DNA of 64,000 bases from Mycobacterium stomatepiae (lineage in GTDB: Bacteria; Actinomycetota; Actinomycetes; Mycobacteriales; Mycobacteriaceae). The DNA is taken from NCBI RefSeq assembly GCF_010731715.1, contig NZ_AP022587.1:5394001-5458000 (forward strand), written 5' to 3'. A program made the position numbers and the translations under genes. Every line of letters begins with the position of its first letter. The first letter of the stretch is position 1. Below, piece after piece: positions 48,977 through 56,920 of the stretch. The notes beneath the pieces were generated by a model. That model was not told where the DNA came from. It made no database searches and worked only from the letters and a program-made list of their open reading frames with translations.

Positions 48977-49335
48977 GGTCGGCTCCTTGTCTGGGAGGGG
49001 CGGTACAACGGCATCATTATGCGGTTCGCGAAGCGGGTGTGCGCGGCGAATGGACGAAGCGGGCAAAGACTCCGGCCGCGCTTGTCGACCGGCCAGACTG
49101 CCCCGGATCCCCTTGCCAGTGCCAAAAACCTCGACGAAGGCGGCGTCGGGCAATGCCTGCGTCGGCAAAGTAGTCCCCGGATAACGGGCGAGCCCGCAGG
49201 AAATGGCAGGCTGGGGCGCAAAAGTGCCGCTTTTCCAATACGCACGAAATAGTGACCGGCGGCAATCATGTCTTTTTCGGAGTTTCTCCCGAGTGTCGCC
49301 ATCGGAGGACGTATGCGGGTGGTTAGGTCGGGATT
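48977..49335. other. Intergenic stretch without recognised features
   Basis: 359 bases between the divergent DUF732 and DUF1345 genes. It must hold promoters for both. I see no gene, no clear hairpin and no repeat that I can support. Confidence 0.5.
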
Positions 49336-49986
49336 GTGACGTCCTTGGTGAAGTTGTTTCGCGACACCGTCGCGGTTCGGATGGTGATTGTGGTGGTGCT
49401 CGGCGTGGTCGTCGCCATCGTGGTGGGAGATGCCTTGGGCGGGCGCTACGCGTTGGTCGGTTGGATCATCGCCGCCGGCGTATATGTGGCATGGACGCAG
49501 CTCATCCTGTTCGGAATGGACGCCGAGCAAACCCGGATCTGGGCGACGCGAGAGGACCCCACCCGGTGGCTCGCGGACGCGGTCATCCTGACCGCGAGCG
49601 TCGCCAGCCTGGGTGGGGTCGGGTATGTGGTGGCGGCCGGGTCGCGATCGGGCGCCGGCGCTATCCAGGCCGCCGTCGTCGGCATTCTCAGCGTCGCAGC
49701 GTCCTGGTTCGCCGTGCACACGCTCTACACGGTGCACTATGCGCGGCTCTACTATTCCGACGAGCCGGGCGGCATCGATTTCCATGACCCGGAGCTGCCG
49801 CGATTCCGGGACTTCGCGTATGTCGCGTTCACCGTCGGCATGACCTATCAGGTGTCGGACACCGAAATCAACCTGACGTCCATCAGAGCGACGGTGCTAC
49901 GACACGCGATGGTGTCTTACCTGCTGGGCGCTGTGGTGCTCGCCGTCACGATCAATCTGATCGCGGGGCTGAGCTCCAAGGTGTGA
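49336..49986 (+). CDS. DUF1345 integral membrane protein
   Basis: 216 residues from GTG 49336. Five or six membrane helices (about 15-35, 38-60, 85-105, 113-135, 170-185, 190-212). DUF1345 features: [13 protein letters not shown] near 40, [13 protein letters not shown] near 135 and [22 protein letters not shown]. Function unknown; conserved in mycobacteria and proteobacteria. Confidence 0.82.
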   Translation: MTSLVKLFRDTVAVRMVIVVVLGVVVAIVVGDALGGRYALVGWIIAAGVYVAWTQLILFGMDAEQTRIWATREDPTRWLADAVILTASVASLGGVGYVVAAGSRSGAGAIQAAVVGILSVAASWFAVHTLYTVHYARLYYSDEPGGIDFHDPELPRFRDFAYVAFTVGMTYQVSDTEINLTSIRATVLRHAMVSYLLGAVVLAVTINLIAGLSSKV

Positions 49987-50007
49987 TCGGGACCAAAAAG
50001 GTTATGG

Positions 50008-50442
50008 CTAGCCGATTCTCGTGAGCGTAAAGGCGTCGTGCGGGTCGGTCAGGCCGCACGGCGCGCTGCTGTCCAGGAAGATCGCCATCCCGGTGAGCGT
50101 CAACGGGTCCCAGGATTGGTTAACACTGACCGGGTGCAGGCTGGAGTCGTTAACGCACATCGCGCCCTCCGGGACCGTCCGCGTCACCGTGTAGCGGCCG
50201 TCGATCAGCGGGGCGTTGAAACCCATGCCCGGACCCGTCGTCACGTGGGCGACGCAGACCTGCTTGCAGGTGGTGTTGATGGTCCAGACGCCGGTGTCGC
50301 CGTCCTCGTCCGCGTAGTGGTAAACACCGTTCATTTTCGTTTCGTCGCCGGTGGCCAATGGCTCCGCCGAGGCCATGGGTGCTGGCAAGGTTGCCGCGCC
50401 AGCAAAGAATACAGCTGCCGCGATGAACATGCTGATCCGCAT
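50008..50442 (-). CDS. Secreted protein of unknown function
   Basis: 144 residues from ATG 50442 (MRISMFIAAAVFFAGAATL). Signal peptide probably cleaved after MASAE near residue 27. Four cysteines (TTCKQVC, AMCVND, APCGLTD). The sequence GVYHYADEDGDTGVWTINTTC suggests a small beta-rich domain. Similar in layout to the secreted protein at 48,183, perhaps a distant paralogue. GGCGGGAAAG lies upstream of the start. Confidence 0.65.
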   Translation of the reverse strand: MRISMFIAAAVFFAGAATLPAPMASAEPLATGDETKMNGVYHYADEDGDTGVWTINTTCKQVCVAHVTTGPGMGFNAPLIDGRYTVTRTVPEGAMCVNDSSLHPVSVNQSWDPLTLTGMAIFLDSSAPCGLTDPHDAFTLTRIG

Positions 50443-50620
50443 CTTTCCCGCCCTCTTGTCATGGTTTTGCCACACTCTGGGCACCATGGGGCCAACGTGC
50501 CAGCAAACTATCCGAGAGTATTCGGCCGCCGTTGAACGCATATCGAATTGAAAGACGAATCGGTCGGTGGGACCGAAAAGTTCTATGAAGTCGACATGTG
50601 CGGGCGCTCGGTCGCAGGCC

Positions 50621-50965
50621 TCAGCAGTGCGGGGCCCAGCACCGCTGGTTGGGGCAATAGATCGCGTGTGCGATACCGACCAGGGACGCGACGTCGCCGA
50701 CGGCGATGCCGCGCGGATCCAGGTTGGCGTGGACGTCGCTGGCGATCTGGTCCGGTGTCCAGCCCCAGCCGAGATCGTCGCAGATGAGCTGCGCCATCCC
50801 GATCAGCGCGGCGTCGTGTCCCGGCGGCCAGGAAAGGCCGGCGGCACGCAGCTGAGCAAGGTATCCGTCATTCGGGTCGGCAGTCGCGATCGGCGCGCTC
50901 GTAATCACGGCGGCGCCGGCCAGTGCGGGGGCGGCAATTCTGACCAGCCAGGCAGATGAGGGCAT
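50621..50965 (-). CDS. Secreted DUF732 protein
   Basis: 114 residues from ATG 50965 (MPSSAWLVRIAAPALAG), signal peptide ending near TATAD. Domain: PNDGYLAQLRAAGLSWPPGHDAALIGMAQLICDDL and HAIYCPNQRCW. Third DUF732 protein here, with additional C-terminal cysteines (QRCWAPHC). The upstream open frame as far as 51151 overlaps the tetR gene and is not supported. Confidence 0.8.
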   Translation of the reverse strand: MPSSAWLVRIAAPALAGAAVITSAPIATADPNDGYLAQLRAAGLSWPPGHDAALIGMAQLICDDLGWGWTPDQIASDVHANLDPRGIAVGDVASLVGIAHAIYCPNQRCWAPHC

Positions 50966-51104
50966 GGGAGTCAGTGTGCGGCAAACAGATGAAGAACAAA
51001 GAAAGTCGGGATAGCCGTTGAGCGGTGACAACCTCGGTGCCCGGGCAGGATTCGACGACGCCACCTGAGCCGGGCGTCGTAGACGTGAGGAAAGTTGTCT
51101 GACC

Positions 51105-51674
51105 TCAGCCGGGAAGTCCGGCCGCGGCACGGATCTGCCGGCGGGCCGCAACCCGATCGGGATCGGGAAAGATGTAGTGGCTCAATGCGGTTCGCGCGAT
51201 CGCCCCGGCAAGATCGCGCGGATCTACCGCCGCGGTGAGCGCGCCCTCGCGCGCACAGTGCTGTAAAGCCGTCACCAGCCCCTCGGCGAGCATCGGTAGC
51301 GCCGCGGCCATCTGGGCGTGCGCGAAACCCGGCTCGAGGTCGAGGAGGCGCCCCGGCGGCTGGGCCTCGAGGAAGCTCGCCACCACGTCGACCGCAGCCT
51401 CCAATCGTGCGACGCCGACGACCCCGGACGTCGCCTGGTCCATCGCCGCGTAGAAGCGACGGCGTTCGCGCTTTCCCATCGCGTCGATCAGGTCTTCTTT
51501 GGACACGAAATAGCGGTAGATGGTGGGCCGTGACACCCCGGCCAGGCTGGCGACGTCCGACAGCGACAACTTGCGAGCGCCGACCCGGAATATCAGCCGC
51601 TCGGCGGCGTCCAGGATTCGATCCGCCAGATCTCCGTGATCTGAACGGGGTCTGGGTGATTCGGCGATCGACAC
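51105..51674 (-). CDS. TetR-family transcriptional regulator
   Basis: About 189 residues from GTG 51674 (MSIAESPRPRSD); an ATG at 51713 would overlap the end of the upstream gene by 28 bases. HTH: DRILDAAERLIFRVGARKLSLSDVASLAGVSRPTIYRYFVSKEDLI. The ligand-binding half is helical with no recognisable motif. Same strand and 12 bases downstream of the epimerase gene, so probably in its operon; a palindrome between that gene and the divergent SDR is a plausible operator. Confidence 0.83.
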   Translation of the reverse strand: MSIAESPRPRSDHGDLADRILDAAERLIFRVGARKLSLSDVASLAGVSRPTIYRYFVSKEDLIDAMGKRERRRFYAAMDQATSGVVGVARLEAAVDVVASFLEAQPPGRLLDLEPGFAHAQMAAALPMLAEGLVTALQHCAREGALTAAVDPRDLAGAIARTALSHYIFPDPDRVAARRQIRAAAGLPG

Positions 51675-51685
51675 CGTGGCGGCCC

Positions 51686-52675
51686 CTACAGCTTGCCGAG
51701 TTTGCGTAGCCACGAGATCAGCAGCCGCAATCCGTCGTCGAAGGACATGGGCTGGTAGTTCAGCCGCCGGGTGGTCAGGTTGTCTTTGCTCCGGGTTGTG
51801 CGTTTGCTGTTGGCCGCGGCCTTCGCGATGGCCATCAGGGTGGGCCCGAATTCGGCGGTCAATGCCTCGGGATCCGTGCGGTAGTCGAGATCCTCGACCC
51901 GGTGCTCGATTCCGGCGACCTCACAGGCGCGGTTGATGCCGCCGGCGGTACTGAAGGTGTCCTCGGGCCGGCCGACCAACAGGTAGCGCTCACCGGCCAC
52001 GCCGTTGTCCAGCGCGGCGATCGAGCCCTTCGCAACGTCCGCACCGGCAACCCAGGTAACCGGAAAAGCTAAGTAGCGCTTGATCTTTCCACGCATACCT
52101 GCCAATAGCACCCGATTGAAGCTGGTGCGGTGCAACGCGCGTTCCGCGACCAGGCCGGGACCGTAAATCGCGCCGGGGTGGCACGTGAGCACGTCGTCGC
52201 CCGCGGCCGCGCGCCGATGAGCTTCCAGGAACGCGGCGAGTTTGGTGACGGTGTAGGGGTCGTTGGGCGGGTTCTGCAGAACGGGCGCCTCCTCGAAGTC
52301 GACGCCGGCGTTCAGGTTGAGGAAGGTGGCGGTGCTCAGGGCAACGACCCTTCGCATGCCGTGGGCCTTCCCGGCATCCAGGACGTTGGTGGTGCCGACC
52401 AGGTTGACGGCCTTGAAGTCCCCGAGATCCTGACTCGCACCGCCCAACACTGCCGCGCAGTGGATCGCCGCCTCGGCGCCCTTGGCCGCGGTGAGCACAT
52501 CGTCGGCGTCGCTGATATCGCCCTTGACCAATTCGACGCCGATCCCGGCCAGCGCCGCGGCCGTATCGGGATCGCGAACCAAGGCGCGCACGTGGTCGCC
52601 ACGCTCGATCAGCTTCTCGCAGACGTTGCTGCCGGTCTGACCGGTCGCACCGGTGACGAAGATCGTGCTGGCCAT
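51686..52675 (-). CDS. NAD-dependent epimerase/dehydratase (extended SDR)
   Basis: 329 residues. Rossmann motif FVTGATGQTGSNV (GxxGxxG at 8-14), Asp in KGDISDAD, active-site PYTVTKLAAF (Tyr-xxx-Lys) and STATF. Probably acts on a steroid- or sugar-like substrate; the C-terminal part (SFDDGLRLLISWLRKLGKL) resembles 3-beta-hydroxysteroid dehydrogenase/dihydroflavonol reductase relatives. GGAGG five bases before ATG 52675. Operon with tetR; divergent from another SDR. Confidence 0.83.
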   Translation of the reverse strand: MASTIFVTGATGQTGSNVCEKLIERGDHVRALVRDPDTAAALAGIGVELVKGDISDADDVLTAAKGAEAAIHCAAVLGGASQDLGDFKAVNLVGTTNVLDAGKAHGMRRVVALSTATFLNLNAGVDFEEAPVLQNPPNDPYTVTKLAAFLEAHRRAAAGDDVLTCHPGAIYGPGLVAERALHRTSFNRVLLAGMRGKIKRYLAFPVTWVAGADVAKGSIAALDNGVAGERYLLVGRPEDTFSTAGGINRACEVAGIEHRVEDLDYRTDPEALTAEFGPTLMAIAKAAANSKRTTRSKDNLTTRRLNYQPMSFDDGLRLLISWLRKLGKL

Positions 52676-52720
52676 CGCGGCCTCCTCGGAAATTACATAT
52701 CGAACATTTATAGTGAGAAC

Positions 52721-52734
52721 TGTAAACCTTTACA
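52721..52734. promoter_or_regulatory. Palindromic operator between divergent SDR genes
   Basis: TGTAAA-CC-TTTACA is a perfect 6-2-6 inverted repeat in the 83-base intergenic space. It lies about where both -35 regions should be: TATAGT at 52746-52751 is a likely -10 for the rightward gene, putting its RNA start at the ATG (leaderless), and TATAAA (minus strand, 52707-52712) is a likely -10 for the leftward gene. The TetR encoded in the leftward operon is the best candidate ligand. Confidence 0.55.
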
Positions 52735-52758
52735 TCGGATTGTCCTATAGTCGAGCCT

Positions 52759-53568
52759 ATGGCACTCGACCCGTCCAGCGTGCTCCTGACCGGCCGAGTC
52801 GCGGTTGTCACCGGCGGCGGCGCGGGCATCGGCCGCGGCATCGCGGCGGGGTTGACGGCCTTCGGTGCCCGGGTGGCGATCTGGGAACGCAACCCCGACT
52901 CGTGCGCGGCCGCCGCCGAGGAGATCGGTGCTCTCGGGCTGACGGTCGACGTCCGGGACAGCGCCGCGGTGGACGCCGCGCTGGCCCAGACCTCGGCAGA
53001 GCTCGGAACGGTGACCATCCTGGTCAACAACGCCGGCGGAGTCTTCTGGTCGGGGATCCTCGACACCACCGAGAACGGGTGGGACGCCCTGTACAAGTCG
53101 AACCTGCGTCACGTGTATCTGTGTACGCAGCGAGTGGCCCGGACCCTCGTCCAGCAGAAACTGCCCGGCAGCATCATCAGCGTCACGTCGATCGAAGGGG
53201 TCCGCGCCGCACCCGGATATGCGACCTACGCGGCGGCCAAGGCGGGTGTCATCAACTACACCAAGACCGCGGCGCTCGAACTGGCCCCGCACGGCATCCG
53301 GGTCAATGCGCTGGCCCCGGACATCACCTGGACCGAAGGCCTCGAGCAGATAGCGCCGGCGGGATCCCGGGATCGGATGGGCTTCACGGTGCCGATGGGG
53401 CGAGCGGGTCGCGTCGACGAAATGGCCGGAGCGGCAGTGTTTCTCGCGTCCGACCTGTCCAGCTACATCACCGGCCAGACCATCCACGTCGACGGCGGCA
53501 CGCATGCCGCCAGCGGCTGGTACCACCACCCGGGGACCGGGGCTTATGCGTTGGGGCCGACGAATTAA
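52759..53568 (+). CDS. Short-chain dehydrogenase/reductase
   Basis: 269 residues, classical SDR: TGGGAGIGRG (13-22 region), NNAGG, Ser in ISVTSIEG, active site YATYAAAKAG (Tyr and Lys), and the C-terminal SYITGQTIHVDGGTHA. Probably NAD(P)-dependent oxidation of an alcohol. It appears to be leaderless, with the -10 TATAGT ending 8 bases before the ATG. Paired with the divergent epimerase through a shared operator. Confidence 0.88.
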   Translation: MALDPSSVLLTGRVAVVTGGGAGIGRGIAAGLTAFGARVAIWERNPDSCAAAAEEIGALGLTVDVRDSAAVDAALAQTSAELGTVTILVNNAGGVFWSGILDTTENGWDALYKSNLRHVYLCTQRVARTLVQQKLPGSIISVTSIEGVRAAPGYATYAAAKAGVINYTKTAALELAPHGIRVNALAPDITWTEGLEQIAPAGSRDRMGFTVPMGRAGRVDEMAGAAVFLASDLSSYITGQTIHVDGGTHAASGWYHHPGTGAYALGPTN

Positions 53569-53631
53569 ATAAGGAGTCGTTTAGTTCGCATCCGCTGAAA
53601 TGGCGCCGGTGCCGATAATGGTTGCCATTAA

Positions 53632-54390
53632 TTAATCGCCAGTATTCATTGCGACATGCGCCGACATTCCGCCGTCGATCGAAATCATCTGCCCGGTGAT
53701 GTAGCGAGACTTTTCGGACGCCAGAAAGACGACGAGTTCCGCGACGTCCTGCGGCTGTCTGACGTAGGGCGTCAGCGTGGCACGGCCGAGGCCGCCGAGG
53801 ATGTCCTCGGACAGGTGCGCGCGCACCGCGTCGGTGAGGATCAGCCCGGGCACGACGGTGTTCGCCCGCACGCCCTGCTTTCCCTCGCTGGTCGCGACGT
53901 ACATCGTCAGGGCGTGCACGCCGGCCTTCGAAACGCCGTGGTCCGGTCGCCCGACAGAGCCGCGCCCGACGACATGTTGATGATGGAACCTGCACCACCG
54001 CTGCGCGTTTCGGGGACGACGTATTTGCACATCAGCAGCCGACTGCCGAGGTTGACTTCCATCGATCGTTGCCACACGTCGAGCGGCATCTCGGAGACCG
54101 TGGTGTCGCGGGATAAGAAGCTGCTGGCGGTCAGCGCCGCACCGTTGTGCAGGACGTCGATGCGGCCGAACTCCGCCACGATGGCCCGCACGTTGGAGCG
54201 CGCCACGTCGCCCTCGGCGAGATCGCCGCCGAGGGCGATCGCTTGGGCTCCGGATCGTCGAATCCCGTCGGCGACGTCATTCGCTTTTTCTCATCGATAT
54301 CGACGACGGTTACCGCTGCGCCCTCGCGGGCCAATTCGCGTGCCGTCGCCGCACCAATCCCGCCGGCGCCTCCGGTAAGCCAGCCCGTCG
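53632..54390 (-). pseudogene. SDR remnant, frameshifted and missing its N-terminal codons
   Basis: Pieces of one SDR lie in three frames: TGGAGGIGAATARELAREGAAVTVVDIDEKK (ending about 54,288), NDVADGIRRSGAQ...GRIDVLHNGAALTASSFLSRD through INMSSGAALSGDRTT (to about 53,945) and GVSKAGVHALTMYVATSEGKQGV to the end with YITGQMISIDGG. The first break is in a run of five A/T (54285-54289); the second removes the codon of the catalytic Tyr just before GVSKAG. There is no start codon: the 5' end is fused to an AraC-type gene. Certainly non-functional as it stands. Confidence 0.8.
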
Positions 54391-54962
54391 GTTTCGGTGG
54401 AGTCGAGCAATGTTCGAACCACCTGCACGAGCAGGATCTGCGTCAACACGTTGCGCATCACGGTCGTCCCCGCCGCGTCGTCATGGGTCTCACGCTCGAG
54501 TATCTGCAGGGCCGGTCGCAACGCCTCGGCACCGTCACTGCCGGCCGCGATCCTGGCGCGGCTCGGGATGTAATCCAGCAGCAACGCCGCAGTCGTGTCG
54601 TCAAATGTCAGGCTGGCACACACCTCCACGAATCGATCCGGATCGTCGTCAATGACGTTGAGTCGCATCACCGTCTTTGGCCGAGTCGCTTCGAACAACG
54701 CCTTAACGTCGTGCGGTTCGAGCGACGGGTCCGATGCCGCCTGAAACGGCCGACCGCCCGAAAGTAGGTAGCAGTCACCCGCTTTCAGCTGCAGCGGGCT
54801 GTCGTCGTCGGTGATCAACCAACCGTGGCCGGAGAGGACCGCACCAACCTTGACGTCGTGGTACCCCGGGAGGCGCAATGACCACGGGCCGCTGGCCTCG
54901 AACCGACACGACTCGGCGACTTCGGATCCGAGCATCTCGGCAATGTCGGTCAGCGGGTCCAT
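54376..54962 (-). pseudogene. AraC-type regulator, N-terminal cupin domain only
   Basis: From ATG 54962 (MDPLTDIAEMLGSEV) about 195 residues match the AraC cupin-like sensor domain: SLRLPGYHDVKVGAVLSGHGWL and LKAGDCYLLSGG. The C-terminal HTH domain that should follow is missing; after VQVVRTLLDSTETDG the sequence runs directly into the SDR remnant, at about 54,376-54,395. The open frame carries on out of the SDR frame to 54,291. It looks like a deletion that fused two neighbours. Confidence 0.72.
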
Positions 54963-55110
54963 CCAAGCTCCTGGACGATCGAGTAAGTAATGCGGACTCA
55001 CGGGCATGGACCAGCCCTCTAATCCGCCTTTAACTGGTTACTGCGTCGATTTATTGCATCGAGGCGGCCAGGCGTTGCTTGGCGAGACCAAAACTGTTGT
55101 GGGAGAACAG

Positions 55111-55851
55111 TTGACCAGATTCGTCTTTCTCCATGGGGCGTGGCACCGATCCTGGTGCTGGGAGCGGGTCCGTCCCATCCTTGTCGGTGCGGGCCACGAG
55201 GTCGCGACGGTCGATCTCCCCGGCGGGGATCCATCGGCGGGCGTGATGGACTACGTCGCCGTGATCGAGAAGGCCATCGAGGCGCCCTTGAACAACGTTG
55301 TGTTGGTGGCGCATTCGGCGGCGGGTTTGGCAGCGAGTGTTGTCGCACGCCGGCTGGCGCTGCGTGAACTCGTCTTGGTGGCTGCATTCCTGCCACAGCG
55401 CGGCGTCAGCGTCAACGAACGCATCTCAGGCGGCGAGGGCATGTTCGTTGACGCGTGGGGTCCGGTTTTTGCCGGGATGCCGCGAGATGAGTTCGGCGGA
55501 ACGACGTCGACTCTGGACATCGCCCAGGAATTCTTTTACCGGGATTGCTCGGTCGACGATATTAGGGCTACCGTCCTGCCGCGTTTGGAGGTGGAGCGTG
55601 CCACCAAACTGTTCTCGGAGCCGATCCCGCTGCCGGAAAAGCGTCTGACGCCCAGCCGCTATGTGGTGTGCACCGCGGACCAGGCACTCAGCCCGGAATG
55701 GTCCCGCGAGGCGGCCGGGCAGTTCTGTGACGAGGTGGTCGAGATCGACGCCGGACATTCACCGTTCTGGTCTAAACCAGACGAGTTGTCCCGGTTGCTC
55801 ATCGGCCCTGCGGCGCAACTAGCGTCTGAGCAGAACGCGGCAGGCGGCTAA
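55111..55851 (+). CDS. Alpha/beta hydrolase
   Basis: 246 residues if translation starts at TTG 55111, which has GGGAG five bases upstream and produces the usual family beginning LTRFVFLHGAWHRSWCWERV. The nucleophile is the Ser of VAHSAAG (about residue 70); the catalytic Asp is probably in CTADQALSPE and the His in DAGHSPFW. Related to small esterases such as salicylate/hydroxynitrile lyase-like proteins. Frames from 55006 or GTG 55099 have no ribosome site. Confidence 0.78.
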   Translation: MTRFVFLHGAWHRSWCWERVRPILVGAGHEVATVDLPGGDPSAGVMDYVAVIEKAIEAPLNNVVLVAHSAAGLAASVVARRLALRELVLVAAFLPQRGVSVNERISGGEGMFVDAWGPVFAGMPRDEFGGTTSTLDIAQEFFYRDCSVDDIRATVLPRLEVERATKLFSEPIPLPEKRLTPSRYVVCTADQALSPEWSREAAGQFCDEVVEIDAGHSPFWSKPDELSRLLIGPAAQLASEQNAAGG

Positions 55852-55858
55852 ATATACT

Positions 55859-55903
55859 GACACCATTACCGAGATTCACCAACGCTCCCGCGGCACCTAC
55901 GGG
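55859..55903 (+). mobile_element. Fragment of an IS3-family transposase (OrfB)
   Basis: Fifteen codons read DTITEIHQRSRGTYG, the conserved IH-x-x-SRGTYG segment near the start of IS3-family OrfB transposases. The continuation PASSRCP already departs from the family. No inverted ends were found. It lies in the gap between a hydrolase and an SDR, and marks a past insertion and loss. Confidence 0.5.
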
Positions 55904-55960
55904 CCGGCGAGTTCGCGCTGCCCTGTTGGCCGACTACGAGATGAAACTGGATGGGTTTGG

Positions 55961-56851
55961 TCATGTCACGCCCTTGGGCTCGCGATTCACGAGTGCAGAC
56001 GTCCGATCCCATAATTCGCAAACGCGTTCTTGGTGATAGCTAATCCGGTGCGCTCGACCGACCCGCCGTTTGACGAAGTATTCGCCTTCAGGCTCAAACG
56101 CTTTGCCCGCCTCGCATGCCAGCCACACCAATTGATCGCACGCTGCCTCCGGGGTGATGCCCACGAGCCGTTCGGTGTGCGCTCGCTCCATGAGCTTCAG
56201 AACGCGTGAACCCGATGCCGGGCCGAAGTTGCTGTTGACGAAGCCGGGGTGAAACGACGCGGCGGAAACACCGAGTCCGCCGTAGCGACGGTGCAATTCG
56301 CGGGCGAACATGACGAGCGCGATCTTTGAGCGCCCGTAGGCAACCGTCGGTCGCACCGGGTTAACGCAGAGTAGGTCGTCCACCGATGCGCCTGGACACA
56401 CCAACCGTTGCGACGAGCTCGACGTGCAGATGATCCGCGCCTTGGAGGCGACCAACACGTCCATCAGCAAGGTGGTGAGTAGAAACGCCGCAAGGTAGTT
56501 CACCTGAAGGACGCTGTCGAACCCGTCAATGGTGAGGCCATCCGCCGCATAGACACTTCCGGCGTTGTTGGCCAGCACGTCGATTCGCGGGTATCGCCGG
56601 CGAAGCTCGTAAGCCAAGCGACGCACCTGCGCGAGGTCCGCGAAGTCCGCGCAGATGTACTCGGCTTCCAGCTCCTCGGCGACCGCCTTCGTCTTGGACT
56701 CCGAGCGGCCGACGACCACGACGTTGTTACCGGCCGCGGCCAACCGCCGCGCCGCCGCGGCTCCTACACCGTCGCTCGCCCCGGTGATGACGATGGTTCG
56801 TTTCGACAACTGGGTCGCACCCCCCGATCGCCACTCGTTGAATCGAACCAT
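55961..56851 (-). CDS. Short-chain dehydrogenase/reductase
   Basis: 296 residues from ATG 56851. Rossmann motif TGASDGVGAAAARRLAAAG, NNAGS, Ser in CTSSSSQR, active site AYGRSKIALVMF (Tyr-xxx-Lys). This layout resembles retinol dehydrogenase/protochlorophyllide reductase-like SDRs, with a C-terminal extension of about 50 residues. The open frame continues far upstream as a shadow of the divergent dehydrogenase gene. Role unknown. Confidence 0.82.
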   Translation of the reverse strand: MVRFNEWRSGGATQLSKRTIVITGASDGVGAAAARRLAAAGNNVVVVGRSESKTKAVAEELEAEYICADFADLAQVRRLAYELRRRYPRIDVLANNAGSVYAADGLTIDGFDSVLQVNYLAAFLLTTLLMDVLVASKARIICTSSSSQRLVCPGASVDDLLCVNPVRPTVAYGRSKIALVMFARELHRRYGGLGVSAASFHPGFVNSNFGPASGSRVLKLMERAHTERLVGITPEAACDQLVWLACEAGKAFEPEGEYFVKRRVGRAHRISYHQERVCELWDRTSALVNREPKGVT

Positions 56852-56858
56852 GCACTGG

Positions 56859-56874
56859 TAACCCTTACTGGTTA
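56859..56874. promoter_or_regulatory. Small inverted repeat between divergent SDR and DapB-like genes
   Basis: TAACC-CTTACT-GGTTA, five-base arms, within the 69 bases separating the two starts. It might be an operator for the TetR regulator encoded at 58,094. Short, hence weak. Confidence 0.3.
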
Positions 56875-56920
56875 GGCATACAGTAAAGCACTGCCCGCTA
56901 CTCGTCGAAAGGCAATACCT

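Noticed and set aside
48977..49335. c-di-AMP (ydaO-type) riboswitch
   Set aside because: A few GGGCGAGCCCG-like pieces recall the motif, but I cannot build the conserved pairing, and neither neighbour is a typical target.
55006..55110. Upstream extension of the alpha/beta hydrolase from 55,006
   Set aside because: The 35 extra codons have no family resemblance or ribosome site, whereas TTG 55111 has GGGAG at proper spacing and gives the standard family N-terminus.
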